8,370 bases of DNA, taken from positions 1 to 8,370 of the forward strand of contig CAJXDJ010000031.1 in NCBI GenBank assembly GCA_913052045.1, in the 5' to 3' direction. Under the pieces are notes generated by a model that had not been told where the DNA came from, searched no databases, and saw only the letters and a list, made by a program, of their open reading frames with translations. Positions 1-5,999 of the stretch are shown here, piece by piece. The DNA comes from an uncultured Dehalococcoidia bacterium (GTDB lineage: Bacteria; Chloroflexota; Dehalococcoidia; Lucifugimonadales; GCA-2712585). Numbering within the stretch: position 1 is the stretch's first letter; every line of letters starts with the position of its first letter. Position numbers and translations under genes: made by a program.

Positions 1-614
1 GTGCCGTTATTAATCGAAAACTGCCAGTCACCGTTGGTGTTGGTGACCGAGGTAACCGCAATACCGACTGCATTGCCGAGTTCCACATCAGTCGCTGCGG
101 CGGCATTGAGGAAGGTCGAGACGGCGTCGCCGTTGTTGGTTGCGGGGTCCTCGAGGATGGTGGTGAAGTTATCCCTTGCGGTGAAGTTATTGCTGCTGGG
201 GTTGGTCAGAAACCCGCCCGACGTCGTTAAGACGGGAGCATCGTTGACGGCAGTTACGCTAATGGTAAAGTCGTCGGAGGCGGTATTGTCGTTTGGATCT
301 ACTCCACTTCCACTATCGGTGAGAGTGGAAGTAACGGTTGCAATTCCAAACTGATTTGGAGCCGGCGTATAGGTAAGGGCACCAGTGCCATCTGCTGCAA
401 GGGCTGGCTGCACCGAGAAGAGAGAGGAATTAGTGTTGGTCAAAGCGAAAGTTAGAGTTTGACTGTTTTCGTCCGAGCCTCCTCCCTTAGTTGTCGCGGT
501 AACGAAGTTGGCTATACTCTGCTGTCCCGCATCTTCAAGGACAGCAGGGACCGAACGTAGCGTTTGACTAGGTTCGTCGTTGACGGCATTGACGGTAATG
601 GTGAAAGCACTGGA
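1..614 (-). CDS. Cadherin/VCBS-like repeat protein, internal fragment (both ends missing)
   Basis: On the minus strand an uninterrupted reading frame runs from about 614 to the left edge. It translates into low-complexity, Thr/Asn/Asp/Ser-rich beta-sandwich repeats. Two copies of the hallmark linker are visible, TITVNAVNDEP (about 561-600) and TISVTAVNDAPVL (about 228-265), spaced 112 residues apart. Between them lie LEDAG, DGTGALTYTPAPNQFG and TLTDSG segments, and after the second copy TNGDWQFSINNG. These are typical of cadherin-like/VCBS repeats in large secreted or surface adhesins, often Ca2+ binding and exported; the export part is not visible. The frame continues to an in-frame TGA complement at 624-626, but recognisable repeat sequence ends at about 614, where yvcK-like sequence begins, and no credible start exists. 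Its G+C content (over 50% in the lines counted) is well above that of the genes to the right. The family assignment is firm; adhesion or surface function is inference. Confidence 0.8.
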
Positions 615-887
615 TTTCAAGCTTCAGATTTCCTTCGTCTAGTCTGTAAATATCTTGGATATTTTGAGCCTTTAGATTATCTATTAATTAATAATGAGAA
701 ACTTAATGAACGACAGTACAAAAAATATTCCTCATCTGGCCAACAACCAGTAAAACTAGACATAATGAACTGCAAACCCTTAGTCGGCAGAGTTATGGCT
801 GTTCCCTTAATATCTAAAAACGTTTATGCCAGGCATGATCCAGCCAAGCTAAGTGAGGCTTTATTGACCATAATGAATGAATCCTGA
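603..887 (+). CDS. yvcK: YvcK/CofD-like (gluconeogenesis factor family) protein, C-terminal fragment
   Basis: The last roughly 94 residues of a YvcK-type protein (family length about 320). The family landmarks are present in order: GESTGFQASDFL, matching the GET-x-GF/Y-x-x-SD segment; a YLLINNEKL strand, matching the family's V-x-N-N; a KKYSSSGQQPV segment; and the closing ARHDPAKLSEALL helix. It stops at TGA 885-887. YvcK proteins bind UDP-sugars and in Firmicutes are needed for growth on gluconeogenic carbon and for normal cell-wall metabolism; they resemble CofD, the F420 phospholactate transferase. The N-terminal nucleotide-binding two thirds are absent. Codons upstream of 600 encode nothing YvcK-like (VDGIDGN instead of the usual MTQP-type lead-in), because that DNA is the antisense of the repeat protein. 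An in-frame TTG at 564 lies in that foreign DNA and is not a real start. Either the gene was cut by a rearrangement or the sequence is chimeric here. Confidence 0.75.
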   Translation, partial: ESTGFQASDFLRLVCKYLGYFEPLDYLLINNEKLNERQYKKYSSSGQQPVKLDIMNCKPLVGRVMAVPLISKNVYARHDPAKLSEALLTIMNES

Positions 888-948
888 AACCGTTCCTAGG
901 CTTTACATTAGCTATCAATCCATGTGAGTTAGTGAACACGCATCACGT

Positions 949-977
949 TTGTTGGCTCCTATTTCATATGCTAGACT
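949..977 (+). promoter_or_regulatory. Possible sigma-70 promoter for the aminotransferase-NUDIX operon
   Basis: TTGTTG (949-954), a 17-base spacer and TAGACT (972-977) preceded by TGC, which gives an extended -10 element. Transcription would begin near 984, about 38 bases before the preferred ATG at 1022. If real, it excludes the GTG at 932 as the translation start. This rests on motif matching only. Confidence 0.35.
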
Positions 978-1011
978 TGCCCAAGTTTTTTCAACGTTTG
1001 AATCATATGGT

Positions 1012-1015
1012 GGAG
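1012..1015 (+). promoter_or_regulatory. Shine-Dalgarno site that sets the aminotransferase start
   Basis: GGAG lies six bases before ATG 1022. The other in-frame candidates, GTG 932 and ATG 1007, have no comparable site upstream. The residues encoded between 932 and 1021 do not resemble the start of class III aminotransferases. Confidence 0.6.
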
Positions 1016-1021
1016 CGAATT

Positions 1022-2365
1022 ATGCCCTCAATAGACGACCGTTATATCAAGAAGTTCCCCAGCTCAGCAAACGCTTACAACACAGCTGGTGAGTTCTTCC
1101 CAAGTGGAATAACTCACCAGAATCGTCATGCTGAACCATTCCCTGTATATTTCAACTCGGGATCCGGGGGAGTTAAATTTGACCTCGATAATAACACCAT
1201 AATCGACTTCGTAATGGGAAACGGCTCACTGCTCCAAGGTCACGCTCATCCAAAGATTGTGGAGGCCATATCCTCACAAGTGGCTAGGGGAACACATCTA
1301 GGAGGTAGCACCCTTTTCGAAATCGAATGGGCCAAATCAGTCAAGAATTTGGTCCCATGGTTAGAACAAGTACGATTTACCAATTCGGGTACAGAGTCAA
1401 CTTATCTAGCTCTACGTTGCATTCGAGCTTTCAATAAAAAATCGAAGATTCTTAAATTTGAAGAGCATTTCCATGGTTGGCATGAATATGCGTTGCCATC
1501 ACAAGGAAACGCAGGACCCGCATTTGTTCCCCAAGCCATCATGGATATGGTGATAGTGGTAAAACCGGAATTAGGTGAAGTCGAAAAAGCTCTTAAAGAA
1601 CACCTGGATATAGGGGTTGTAATGTTGGAACCTACAGGAGCGCATTACGCTTGCTTTCCGCTACAACCCGAGACATTTCTCAAAGAGCTTAGGGATTTGA
1701 CCAATCGCCATAATATCGTCCTCATGTTCGACGAAACCATCACAGGTTTCAGAATTTCCAAAGGCGGTGCCCAAATTCGATATAACGTTCAGCCAGATAT
1801 AAGCGTTTTCGGAAAGATAGTAGCAGGAGGCATGCCTGGAGCTGCTATTGCAGGCAGCTCCGAGATTTTAGAAATGATGTCTTTCAAGGGAGATCCGGAC
1901 TGGGATAATAACCAAAGAATAGGACAAGGGGGAACCTTTAATGGAAATCCACCTACCGCAATCGCCGGAACCGTAGGTTTAAATATGATCGCAGATGAGC
2001 CGATAAACCAGGTAGCAGACAGTATGGCTTCTCGTCTAAGAACCGGGATAAATTCCGCGTTTAAAGCAACTAATATACCTGGCTTCGCCTATGGAATAGC
2101 CTCCATTGTGAATCTTTTCTTTGGAAAATATCCTTCGAAACTGACTGATTTGGAATCCCCAAATCTATCTTATGAGGAAGTTAGACAAAACATGACCGCT
2201 ATGAGAAAAGGGTATCTAACGAAAGCAATGCTCACTCATAACGTGCATGTAATGGGTGGACAGGTATTCATGGTTTCCTCTGCTCACACGGAAGAACAAA
2301 TAGATCAAACCATCCGGGCTTTCGAACTTTCTTTAAGGGACCTTAAATCAGAAGGCATTGTATAG
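1022..2365 (+). CDS. Class III PLP aminotransferase, glutamate-1-semialdehyde 2,1-aminomutase-like
   Basis: 447 residues from ATG 1022, close to the usual 430-450. Fold-type I, class III hallmarks are in order. There is an N-terminal FPSGITHQNR segment, then a GNGSLLQGHAHPKI turn. The PLP phosphate-binding NSGTES starts at about residue 121. HFHGW follows, where GSA aminomutases have YHG. The cofactor aspartate is in MFDETITGFR (Asp about 237). The Schiff-base lysine is in VFGKIVAGGMPG (Lys about 265). GTFNGNPPTAIAG comes next. The family transfers or moves amino groups using PLP in the cytoplasm. The overall pattern is closest to HemL-like proteins, but GKIVAGGMPGAAIAG and DETITGFR differ from the common HemL forms (GK-x-I-GGG-x-PVGA, DEVMTGFR). 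I therefore call a GSA-like subfamily with unknown substrate rather than HemL. No haem genes lie nearby. The next gene starts 24 bases after the stop, so the two are probably co-transcribed. Confidence 0.88.
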   Translation: MPSIDDRYIKKFPSSANAYNTAGEFFPSGITHQNRHAEPFPVYFNSGSGGVKFDLDNNTIIDFVMGNGSLLQGHAHPKIVEAISSQVARGTHLGGSTLFEIEWAKSVKNLVPWLEQVRFTNSGTESTYLALRCIRAFNKKSKILKFEEHFHGWHEYALPSQGNAGPAFVPQAIMDMVIVVKPELGEVEKALKEHLDIGVVMLEPTGAHYACFPLQPETFLKELRDLTNRHNIVLMFDETITGFRISKGGAQIRYNVQPDISVFGKIVAGGMPGAAIAGSSEILEMMSFKGDPDWDNNQRIGQGGTFNGNPPTAIAGTVGLNMIADEPINQVADSMASRLRTGINSAFKATNIPGFAYGIASIVNLFFGKYPSKLTDLESPNLSYEEVRQNMTAMRKGYLTKAMLTHNVHVMGGQVFMVSSAHTEEQIDQTIRAFELSLRDLKSEGIV

Positions 2366-2389
2366 AGTCATTGGAGCTAATAATTTCTT

Positions 2390-2884
2390 GTGGCAGACTA
2401 TTCACAACAAATAATTCGTCATTTCACAGCCACTGGATATGTTGTGATAAATGAATCAATCCTGCTTCATTGGCATAGCAAAGTAAAGGCATTTCTCCCA
2501 CCAGGCGGACATATAGAGCTCAACGAAGACCCTGTCGCAGCGTTACACAGGGAGATAGCCGAAGAAACCGGCTTAGAAACAGTAATTATCCCTTACGGCC
2601 CCCCCATAGACATCTCCTATCCACAGCAACTCTGCCCACCAATTACAATAATGGTAGAAGATATCGATGACCCTCACACAGGGTACCATCAGCATATCGA
2701 TATGATCTATTTTTGTCGTGGGCCGAAAACACTCCGCTCCTTAAAGAAAGGATGGTTCCTCGTTACCCAACATCAATTGATAAACAACGAAGCCATGACC
2801 AATAGCCTCGGGCAAATCACCACCATACCAGATGACGTGAGACTCCTGGGCTTACGAGCCATCAATCTTGCTAGAAACAACTAA
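2390..2884 (+). CDS. NUDIX hydrolase
   Basis: 164 residues with a complete Nudix box at residues 40-62. Gly40, Glu46, Arg54-Glu55, Glu58-Glu59 and Gly61 fit G-x5-E-x7-R-E-U-x-E-E-x-G-U, and the glutamates would bind the catalytic Mg2+. The fold starts with TGYVVINESILLHWH and the box is preceded by FLPPGGHIE. The family hydrolyses nucleoside diphosphates linked to another group (NTPs, nucleotide sugars, dinucleotides). The substrate cannot be read from the sequence; a long loop rich in Pro, Asp and His (about residues 66-105) could confer specificity. The start is GTG 2390, because an in-frame TAA at 2381 prevents an upstream start. GGAG at 2373-2376 is 13 bases away, longer than ideal, so translation may depend partly on coupling to the aminotransferase 24 bases upstream. 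No convincing terminator follows directly. Confidence 0.88.
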   Translation: MADYSQQIIRHFTATGYVVINESILLHWHSKVKAFLPPGGHIELNEDPVAALHREIAEETGLETVIIPYGPPIDISYPQQLCPPITIMVEDIDDPHTGYHQHIDMIYFCRGPKTLRSLKKGWFLVTQHQLINNEAMTNSLGQITTIPDDVRLLGLRAINLARNN

Positions 2885-3132
2885 CTAGAATACAGCATCA
2901 TAGGCAAGCTAAAACCCGTTAGGGATTTGCTCTTAATCCACAAGAGCGACATTGGGTGGACCTGAATGTAGCTCGGGGCGCCCGCCCTGAAGACATAGGG
3001 TACAGATAGAGGCCGGAAACGCTTAACACGCTAGACCTCTAACCACAACACCAAATCAATCTATGCCACCATGACAAAGAACACACCGCGTTGTATAACG
3101 AACTACAAACCTACACGTAACTCTGGTTACAG
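2885..3132. other. Hairpin-rich intergenic region between convergent genes; possible structured RNA or bidirectional terminator
   Basis: No credible ORF is present. Several short perfect stems follow one another. AAACCC/GGG-A-TTT spans 2912-2928. GCTCTT/AAGAGC lies at 2929-2934 and 2942-2947 with a 7-base loop. ACATT/AATGT lies at 2949-2953 and 2965-2969. The palindrome GGGCGCCC is at 2976-2983. CCCT/AGGG lies at 2985-2988 and 2997-3000, and TAGAGG/CCTCTA at 3007-3012 and 3036-3041. The stretch 2970-3012 is more G+C-rich than its surroundings. I could not match it to tmRNA, SRP RNA, RNase P RNA, 6S RNA or a known riboswitch. It could be a small RNA, 3' UTR structure, or chance. Confidence 0.3.
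3117..3130 (-). terminator. Weak hairpin just after the RRM gene
   Basis: GTAAC-TCTG-GTTAC forms a perfect 5-bp stem with a 4-base loop, starting two bases after the TAG stop of the RNA-binding protein gene. It lacks a clear U-tract on the minus strand, so it may act only as a 3'-end stabiliser. Confidence 0.25.
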
Positions 3133-3390
3133 CTAGAAGCGGTTCTCCCGAGGCTTAGCCTCATTCACCGTCAAATTACGGCCCTGAAAGTTCTTTCCAT
3201 TCAAAGACTCAATGGCAGCCGTCGCAGACGAATCATCAGACATTTCCACAAATCCAAAACCTCTGGAACGTCCTGTCTCTCTGTCTCTAATAACTATGGT
3301 CGATTCGACCTCACCGAATGCCGAAAAAGCCTCATTCAAATCTTCATCCTGCGTCGTATACGGCAGGTTACCAACATAAATCCTCAACAC
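3133..3390 (-). CDS. Small RRM-domain RNA-binding protein
   Basis: 85 residues forming a single RNA-recognition motif. RNP2 is IYVGNL (residues 4-9) and RNP1 is RGFGFVEM (residues 43-50). The aromatic residues Tyr5, Phe45 and Phe47 are in the RNA-stacking positions. The ETGRSRGFGFVEM core and the LNGKNFQGRNLTVNEAKPR tail are very similar to bacterial Rbp proteins, which bind single-stranded RNA and in cyanobacteria are often cold-induced. There is no glycine-rich tail: the protein ends in PRENRF shortly after the fold. The start is GTG 3390, preceded by AAGGAG (complement of 3396-3401) at a spacing of five bases. The gene is monocistronic, divergent from crcB and convergent with the NUDIX gene. 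A long leader would be compatible with post-transcriptional control, but none is demonstrated. Confidence 0.9.
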   Translation of the reverse strand: MLRIYVGNLPYTTQDEDLNEAFSAFGEVESTIVIRDRETGRSRGFGFVEMSDDSSATAAIESLNGKNFQGRNLTVNEAKPRENRF

Positions 3391-3395
3391 ACCTA

Positions 3396-3401
3396 CTCCT
3401 T
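3396..3401 (-). promoter_or_regulatory. Shine-Dalgarno for the RRM gene
   Basis: Minus-strand AAGGAG lies five bases before GTG. It fixes the GTG at 3390 rather than the adjacent in-frame TTG at 3387. Confidence 0.7.
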
Positions 3402-3502
3402 AAGCTGATTGCCAGCGTGATTTGAGCCATAAACATGCTCGATTTCAAAAAACTCCGTGTAGTATAAGGATTGATACACTAGAAAGCTACAGTAATCTCT
3501 AG

Positions 3503-3526
3503 AATAATCAACAGGTTTTGATTATT
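3503..3526. promoter_or_regulatory. 9-bp perfect inverted repeat between divergent rbp and crcB
   Basis: AATAATCAA (3503-3511), a 6-base spacer CAGGTT, then TTGATTATT (3518-3526). The arms match at all nine positions. It sits mid-way in the 191-bp divergent intergenic region, without a following T-tract, and just upstream of a possible crcB promoter. It resembles a dimeric-regulator operator more than a terminator. No regulator is identified. Confidence 0.45.
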
Positions 3527-3529
3527 GTG

Positions 3530-3558
3530 TTCAAATACGCATCTGTCTGTTGAATACT
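3530..3558 (+). promoter_or_regulatory. Possible crcB promoter
   Basis: TTCAAA (3530-3535), a 17-base spacer and AATACT (3553-3558), giving a start near 3565. That would leave only a very short leader with the AAGGAG at 3570-3575. Both boxes are imperfect. The inverted repeat at 3503-3526 lies just upstream of the -35. Confidence 0.3.
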
Positions 3559-3581
3559 AGATGCCACTAAAGGAGTAATTA

Positions 3582-3962
3582 ATGCTTGCAGTTATTTTTG
3601 TAGGGATAGGGGGATTCTTGGGATCCATCTTCCGCTACGGTTTGACGAAATGGGTAAATGAACTGATTAAACATCAATCGTTTCCTTCGGGAACAGTAAC
3701 AGTAAATATCCTAGGATGCCTGATTATAGGAATTGCCATAGCATTTTTTGAAAGTCGCCAAATTTTAAATAGTAACCTAAGATCTTTGATCATAATCGGC
3801 ATACTGGGAGGCTTCACAACATTTTCTACATTTAGCTTACAAAGCTTCGAGCTAATGAAAAACGGCGAATCTATGGCTGCTTTGGCGAACATTGGGTTGT
3901 CCATATGCCTAGGCCTCACAGCCGTTTATGTAGGATATGCAATAACCAGCAAACTCACCTAG
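3582..3962 (+). CDS. crcB: CrcB/FluC fluoride ion channel
   Basis: 126 residues, the normal length for this family. It exports toxic F- passively through the inner membrane as a dual-topology dimer. Signatures visible: GGFLGSIFRY (residues 10-19), PSGTVTVNILGC (35-46, with the pore-lining Asn42) and GGFTTFSTFSLQ (about 76-87). The last contains the Thr-Phe-Ser-Thr-Phe break and the phenylalanines of the fluoride pathway, and lies around the central Na+ site. Four hydrophobic helices are apparent. AAGGAG at 3570-3575 is six bases before the ATG. Only one copy is present, so a homodimer is expected. I looked for a fluoride riboswitch upstream and found none of its conserved elements. The stop codon ends two bases before the complement of the tRNA-Gln CCA end, so the two transcripts converge. 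Confidence 0.95.
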   Translation: MLAVIFVGIGGFLGSIFRYGLTKWVNELIKHQSFPSGTVTVNILGCLIIGIAIAFFESRQILNSNLRSLIIIGILGGFTTFSTFSLQSFELMKNGESMAALANIGLSICLGLTAVYVGYAITSKLT

Positions 3963-3964
3963 GG

Positions 3965-4038
3965 TGGCTGCCCGACCTGGATTCGAACCAGGACTCTCAG
4001 CTCCAAAGGCTGATGTGCTACCGTTACACCATCGGGCA
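3965..4038 (-). tRNA. tRNA-Gln (anticodon TTG)
   Basis: The minus strand folds as a full cloverleaf. The acceptor stem is TGCCCGA/TCGGGCA with discriminator G and an encoded CCA (3965-3967). The D arm is GTGT...GCAC with an AACGGTA loop. The anticodon stem is TCAGC/GCTGA with loop CTTTGGA, whose positions 3-5 (complement of 4004-4006) read TTG, the glutamine anticodon. The T arm is CCTGG/CCAGG with TTCGAAT. The gene is 70 bases downstream of pheA on the same strand and could be read through from that operon. CATAAT (complement of about 4055-4060) may be its own -10, but no good -35 accompanies it. Confidence 0.95.
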
Positions 4039-4074
4039 TTGGATTCTGGTTCAATTATGCCATATGCTAGCTAT

Positions 4075-4092
4075 TACATGTACGAACATGTA
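4075..4092. repeat. 7-bp inverted repeat between pheA and tRNA-Gln
   Basis: TACATGT-ACGA-ACATGTA is perfectly paired with a 4-base loop. It lies 17 bases beyond the pheA stop. The stem is A+T-rich with no U-run on the minus strand, so it is a weak terminator candidate. It could instead be a processing or binding site. Confidence 0.35.
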
Positions 4093-4108
4093 TGCACCGT
4101 CGTTTTGG

Positions 4109-4933
4109 TCAACCAATCCAACGGGGATAAGATCCGAAAATTCTGATCATGGAAGTTTCGGATCTTATAATATTTAAAGCCTCCTTGACGCCAGGATCCT
4201 CACGATGCCCATGGAGATCGATCAGAAAAATATAAGACCCCAATGATCGCTTCGTAGGCCTAGACTCAACTTTTGCTAAATTGATACCCCTCTTTGCAAA
4301 TTCCCCCATGGCTTTGTACAAAAGGCCTGGCTTATCGTCCTCAAAAGAGAAGCAAAGCGATGTCTTATCATCTCCCGTGGGTTTATGGTCTGTAGGGGCC
4401 AAGACCACAAAACGTGTCATGTTAGCCGAATTATCCTGTATGCTCCTTTCTAATATTTCCACTTTATTGAGGTCAGCACACCAAGCCGATCCAATAGAGG
4501 CAGCTCCATATCCACTATTGATCATATCCAACGCTGCCGCTGCGGTGCTAAGTGATGCTTCTAGTCGCGCATCCGGAAAGGATCTCTCTAAGAACTCTCT
4601 GCATTGGGCTAAAGCTTGTGGGTGGGAATAAATTACTTGCACATTATCACATTGGGTCCCAGGTTTTACCATCATGCAGTGCTCTATCCCTACAACCAAC
4701 TCCTGATAGATGAAAATTTTCTCATGGCTAATCAGAACATCTAAAGTAAACGTTACAGATCCCTCCAAGCTATTCTCAATCGGTACTACCCCGAACTCTA
4801 CTATTCCAGATGAAACCGCTGATGCAACACTATAAATGCTAGGAAACGACTGCAGGGTAGACGTAGGACTATAATCATGTGCAGCCTGTTCAGTAAACGT
4901 ACCAGAAGGTCCTAGAAATCCAATCTTTGACAT
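4109..4933 (-). CDS. pheA: Prephenate dehydratase
   Basis: 274 residues, typical for a monofunctional PheA with an ACT domain. It converts prephenate to phenylpyruvate, the committed step to phenylalanine, in the cytoplasm. The catalytic domain shows GPSGTFTEQAA (8-18), VPIENSLEGSV (50-60), YSHPQALAQC (102-111) and the active-site Thr-Arg-Phe in NMTRFVVL (Thr about 173). The C-terminal ACT domain (about 190-270) has the PGLLYK turn and ESRPTK, which bind phenylalanine, so feedback inhibition is expected. No chorismate mutase domain is fused. The start chosen is ATG 4933, two bases after the TGA of the upstream RCK gene. A TTG at 4939, overlapping that stop, is the alternative and is better spaced from AGGG, adding two residues. 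It ends an operon of K+-related genes. Confidence 0.95.
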   Translation of the reverse strand: MSKIGFLGPSGTFTEQAAHDYSPTSTLQSFPSIYSVASAVSSGIVEFGVVPIENSLEGSVTFTLDVLISHEKIFIYQELVVGIEHCMMVKPGTQCDNVQVIYSHPQALAQCREFLERSFPDARLEASLSTAAAALDMINSGYGAASIGSAWCADLNKVEILERSIQDNSANMTRFVVLAPTDHKPTGDDKTSLCFSFEDDKPGLLYKAMGEFAKRGINLAKVESRPTKRSLGSYIFLIDLHGHREDPGVKEALNIIRSETSMIRIFGSYPRWIG

Positions 4934-4935
4934 AA

Positions 4936-5598
4936 TCAATTTATCCCTGTAAGAATTTCATACAAAACTTGTTCCTCATCAGGGGCTGTTACAATAATCA
5001 ACTGGTCTCCAGAGGCCAAACTCAAATCCGACGTAGGAAGTACAGGCCCCTCATCTTTTACGACCAAACTAATGAAACTGTTGGGAGGCAAATCCAAATC
5101 TCCCAGATAACTACCAATAACAGCGGCATCAGGAGGAATAGAGACAGATACAATATCCATGCTATCACCACGCCTACTTACTAGGTGCACTAATGTACTA
5201 TCTCCTATTTCTTCTTCAATCTGAGAAGTGATTATGCGAGTCCTATTGATCACAACATCTATACCCAAAAGTTGGAATAAAGCAGCATGGGCTGGATTAC
5301 CTACTACAGCCATCGTACGCGGTGTTTGAAAAATATGCTTAGCCAATTGACACACTGCAAGATTGGTCTCATCCGATTCGGTTGCGGCTATAACTATACT
5401 AGCTCTACTTACCCCAGCATCCTCCAAAAGTGCTACAGTTGAGCCATCTCCTTTCACAACACAACTCCCAATTTCCTCTGTGAGACTTTCTATTCGTTGG
5501 GAATCCCGTTCCACGACAACCACCTCATTACCTAATGCTAAAAGAGATTTCGCTAGGTTCCTGCCGACTTGGCCGGCGCCAACAATTACTACATACAT
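4936..5598 (-). CDS. TrkA/KtrA-family RCK protein (RCK-N + RCK-C)
   Basis: 220 residues, the standard size for a single-unit RCK protein. The Rossmann RCK-N domain (1 to about 130) opens with GAGQVG (7-12) and has an acidic residue at the end of strand 2 (Glu30 in VVVER) for the adenine-nucleotide ribose. VKGDGS and AATESDETN segments follow. RCK-C (TrkA-C, about 135-220) includes SIPPDAAVIGSYLGDLDLP and SGDQLIIVT. Such proteins form octameric rings that gate K+ transporters in response to NAD(H), ATP/ADP or c-di-AMP. The ATG overlaps the TAA of the preceding gene by one base (TAATG), indicating translational coupling. It is the second complete RCK protein in the window and may serve the neighbouring KtrB or another transporter. 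Confidence 0.9.
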   Translation of the reverse strand: MYVVIVGAGQVGRNLAKSLLALGNEVVVVERDSQRIESLTEEIGSCVVKGDGSTVALLEDAGVSRASIVIAATESDETNLAVCQLAKHIFQTPRTMAVVGNPAHAALFQLLGIDVVINRTRIITSQIEEEIGDSTLVHLVSRRGDSMDIVSVSIPPDAAVIGSYLGDLDLPPNSFISLVVKDEGPVLPTSDLSLASGDQLIIVTAPDEEQVLYEILTGIN

Positions 5599-5999
5599 TA
5601 TGATTTTTCTAATCTTAAGAATATATTGTCGGCAACCATTACCGTGGAACTAACTACATCTAAACCCATTTCCTTATATGCCGTGGCTTTTAATCCGTTA
5701 CCTATGTGGCAAATGACCAGAGGAACATGAAATATCTGGGTGGCAATTTGGGCTGCCATAGCATTTCGGTTATCGTCATCAGAACAAGCCAGGAACCCGT
5801 CAACAGTAGCAATTTTGGCTCGTTGAAGATCCTCCATCAAACAACCCGTGTAAACATTATGTATTACATTCGCATTATGAAAAGAATGATTTTTTAGATC
5901 CCTATAATCATTCAAGACAATGACCATAGATCCCTTTAGATTTATGGCATCGGTTAGGTGCCTAGCTATATCTCCAGAACCCATAATCAAATAACGCAT
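5598..5999 (-). CDS. Lone RCK-N (TrkA-N) domain protein with degenerate nucleotide site
   Basis: 133 residues covering only the Rossmann RCK-N domain; no RCK-C follows. The start MRYLIMGSGDIARHL aligns with MYVVIVGAGQVGRNL of the next gene, and CSDDDNRNAMAAQIA aligns with its ATESDETNLAVCQLA, so the pair probably arose by duplication. The third glycine of the GxGxxG loop is Ala12, and the usual Asp/Glu after strand 2 is Asn30, so nucleotide binding may be weakened or altered. The stop overlaps the next ATG by one base, and its ATG directly abuts the TAA of the usp-like gene. Tight coupling on both sides argues that it is a functional gene, not debris. A likely role is as a regulatory partner of the downstream RCK protein, forming a split N-N-C unit reminiscent of two-repeat TrkA. 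That role is inference. Confidence 0.8.
   Translation of the reverse strand: MRYLIMGSGDIARHLTDAINLKGSMVIVLNDYRDLKNHSFHNANVIHNVYTGCLMEDLQRAKIATVDGFLACSDDDNRNAMAAQIATQIFHVPLVICHIGNGLKATAYKEMGLDVVSSTVMVADNIFLRLEKS

Noticed and set aside
1..354. Plus-strand open frame of 117 codons at the left edge
   Set aside because: It is the antisense of the minus-strand repeat protein, whose translation carries clear AVND repeats. The plus-strand product has no recognisable family.
564..602. Start of the yvcK-like frame at TTG 564
   Set aside because: The codons 564-602 lie in repeat-protein DNA and encode nothing YvcK-like. The reading frame crosses the seam by chance.
932..1021. Extended aminotransferase start at GTG 932
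   Set aside because: No ribosome binding site, a Trp/His/Leu-rich extension unlike the family, and a candidate promoter lies inside it. ATG 1022 has GGAG at six bases.
1022..2365. Naming the aminotransferase HemL outright
   Set aside because: Motifs around the lysine and aspartate differ from typical HemL and there is no haem-gene context. The substrate is left open.
3402..3581. Fluoride riboswitch upstream of crcB
   Set aside because: The conserved GATGG...TTC and CTGATGACTCCTAC elements are absent; only an inverted repeat and possible promoter boxes are seen.
3674..3919. Minus-strand ORF inside crcB
   Set aside because: Antisense of a full, well-conserved CrcB. No family features.
3905..4177. 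Two plus-strand ORFs over the crcB end and tRNA region
   Set aside because: They run through the complement of a complete tRNA-Gln. The peptide PGFEPG/LDSNQDS is the familiar false translation of tRNA antisense.
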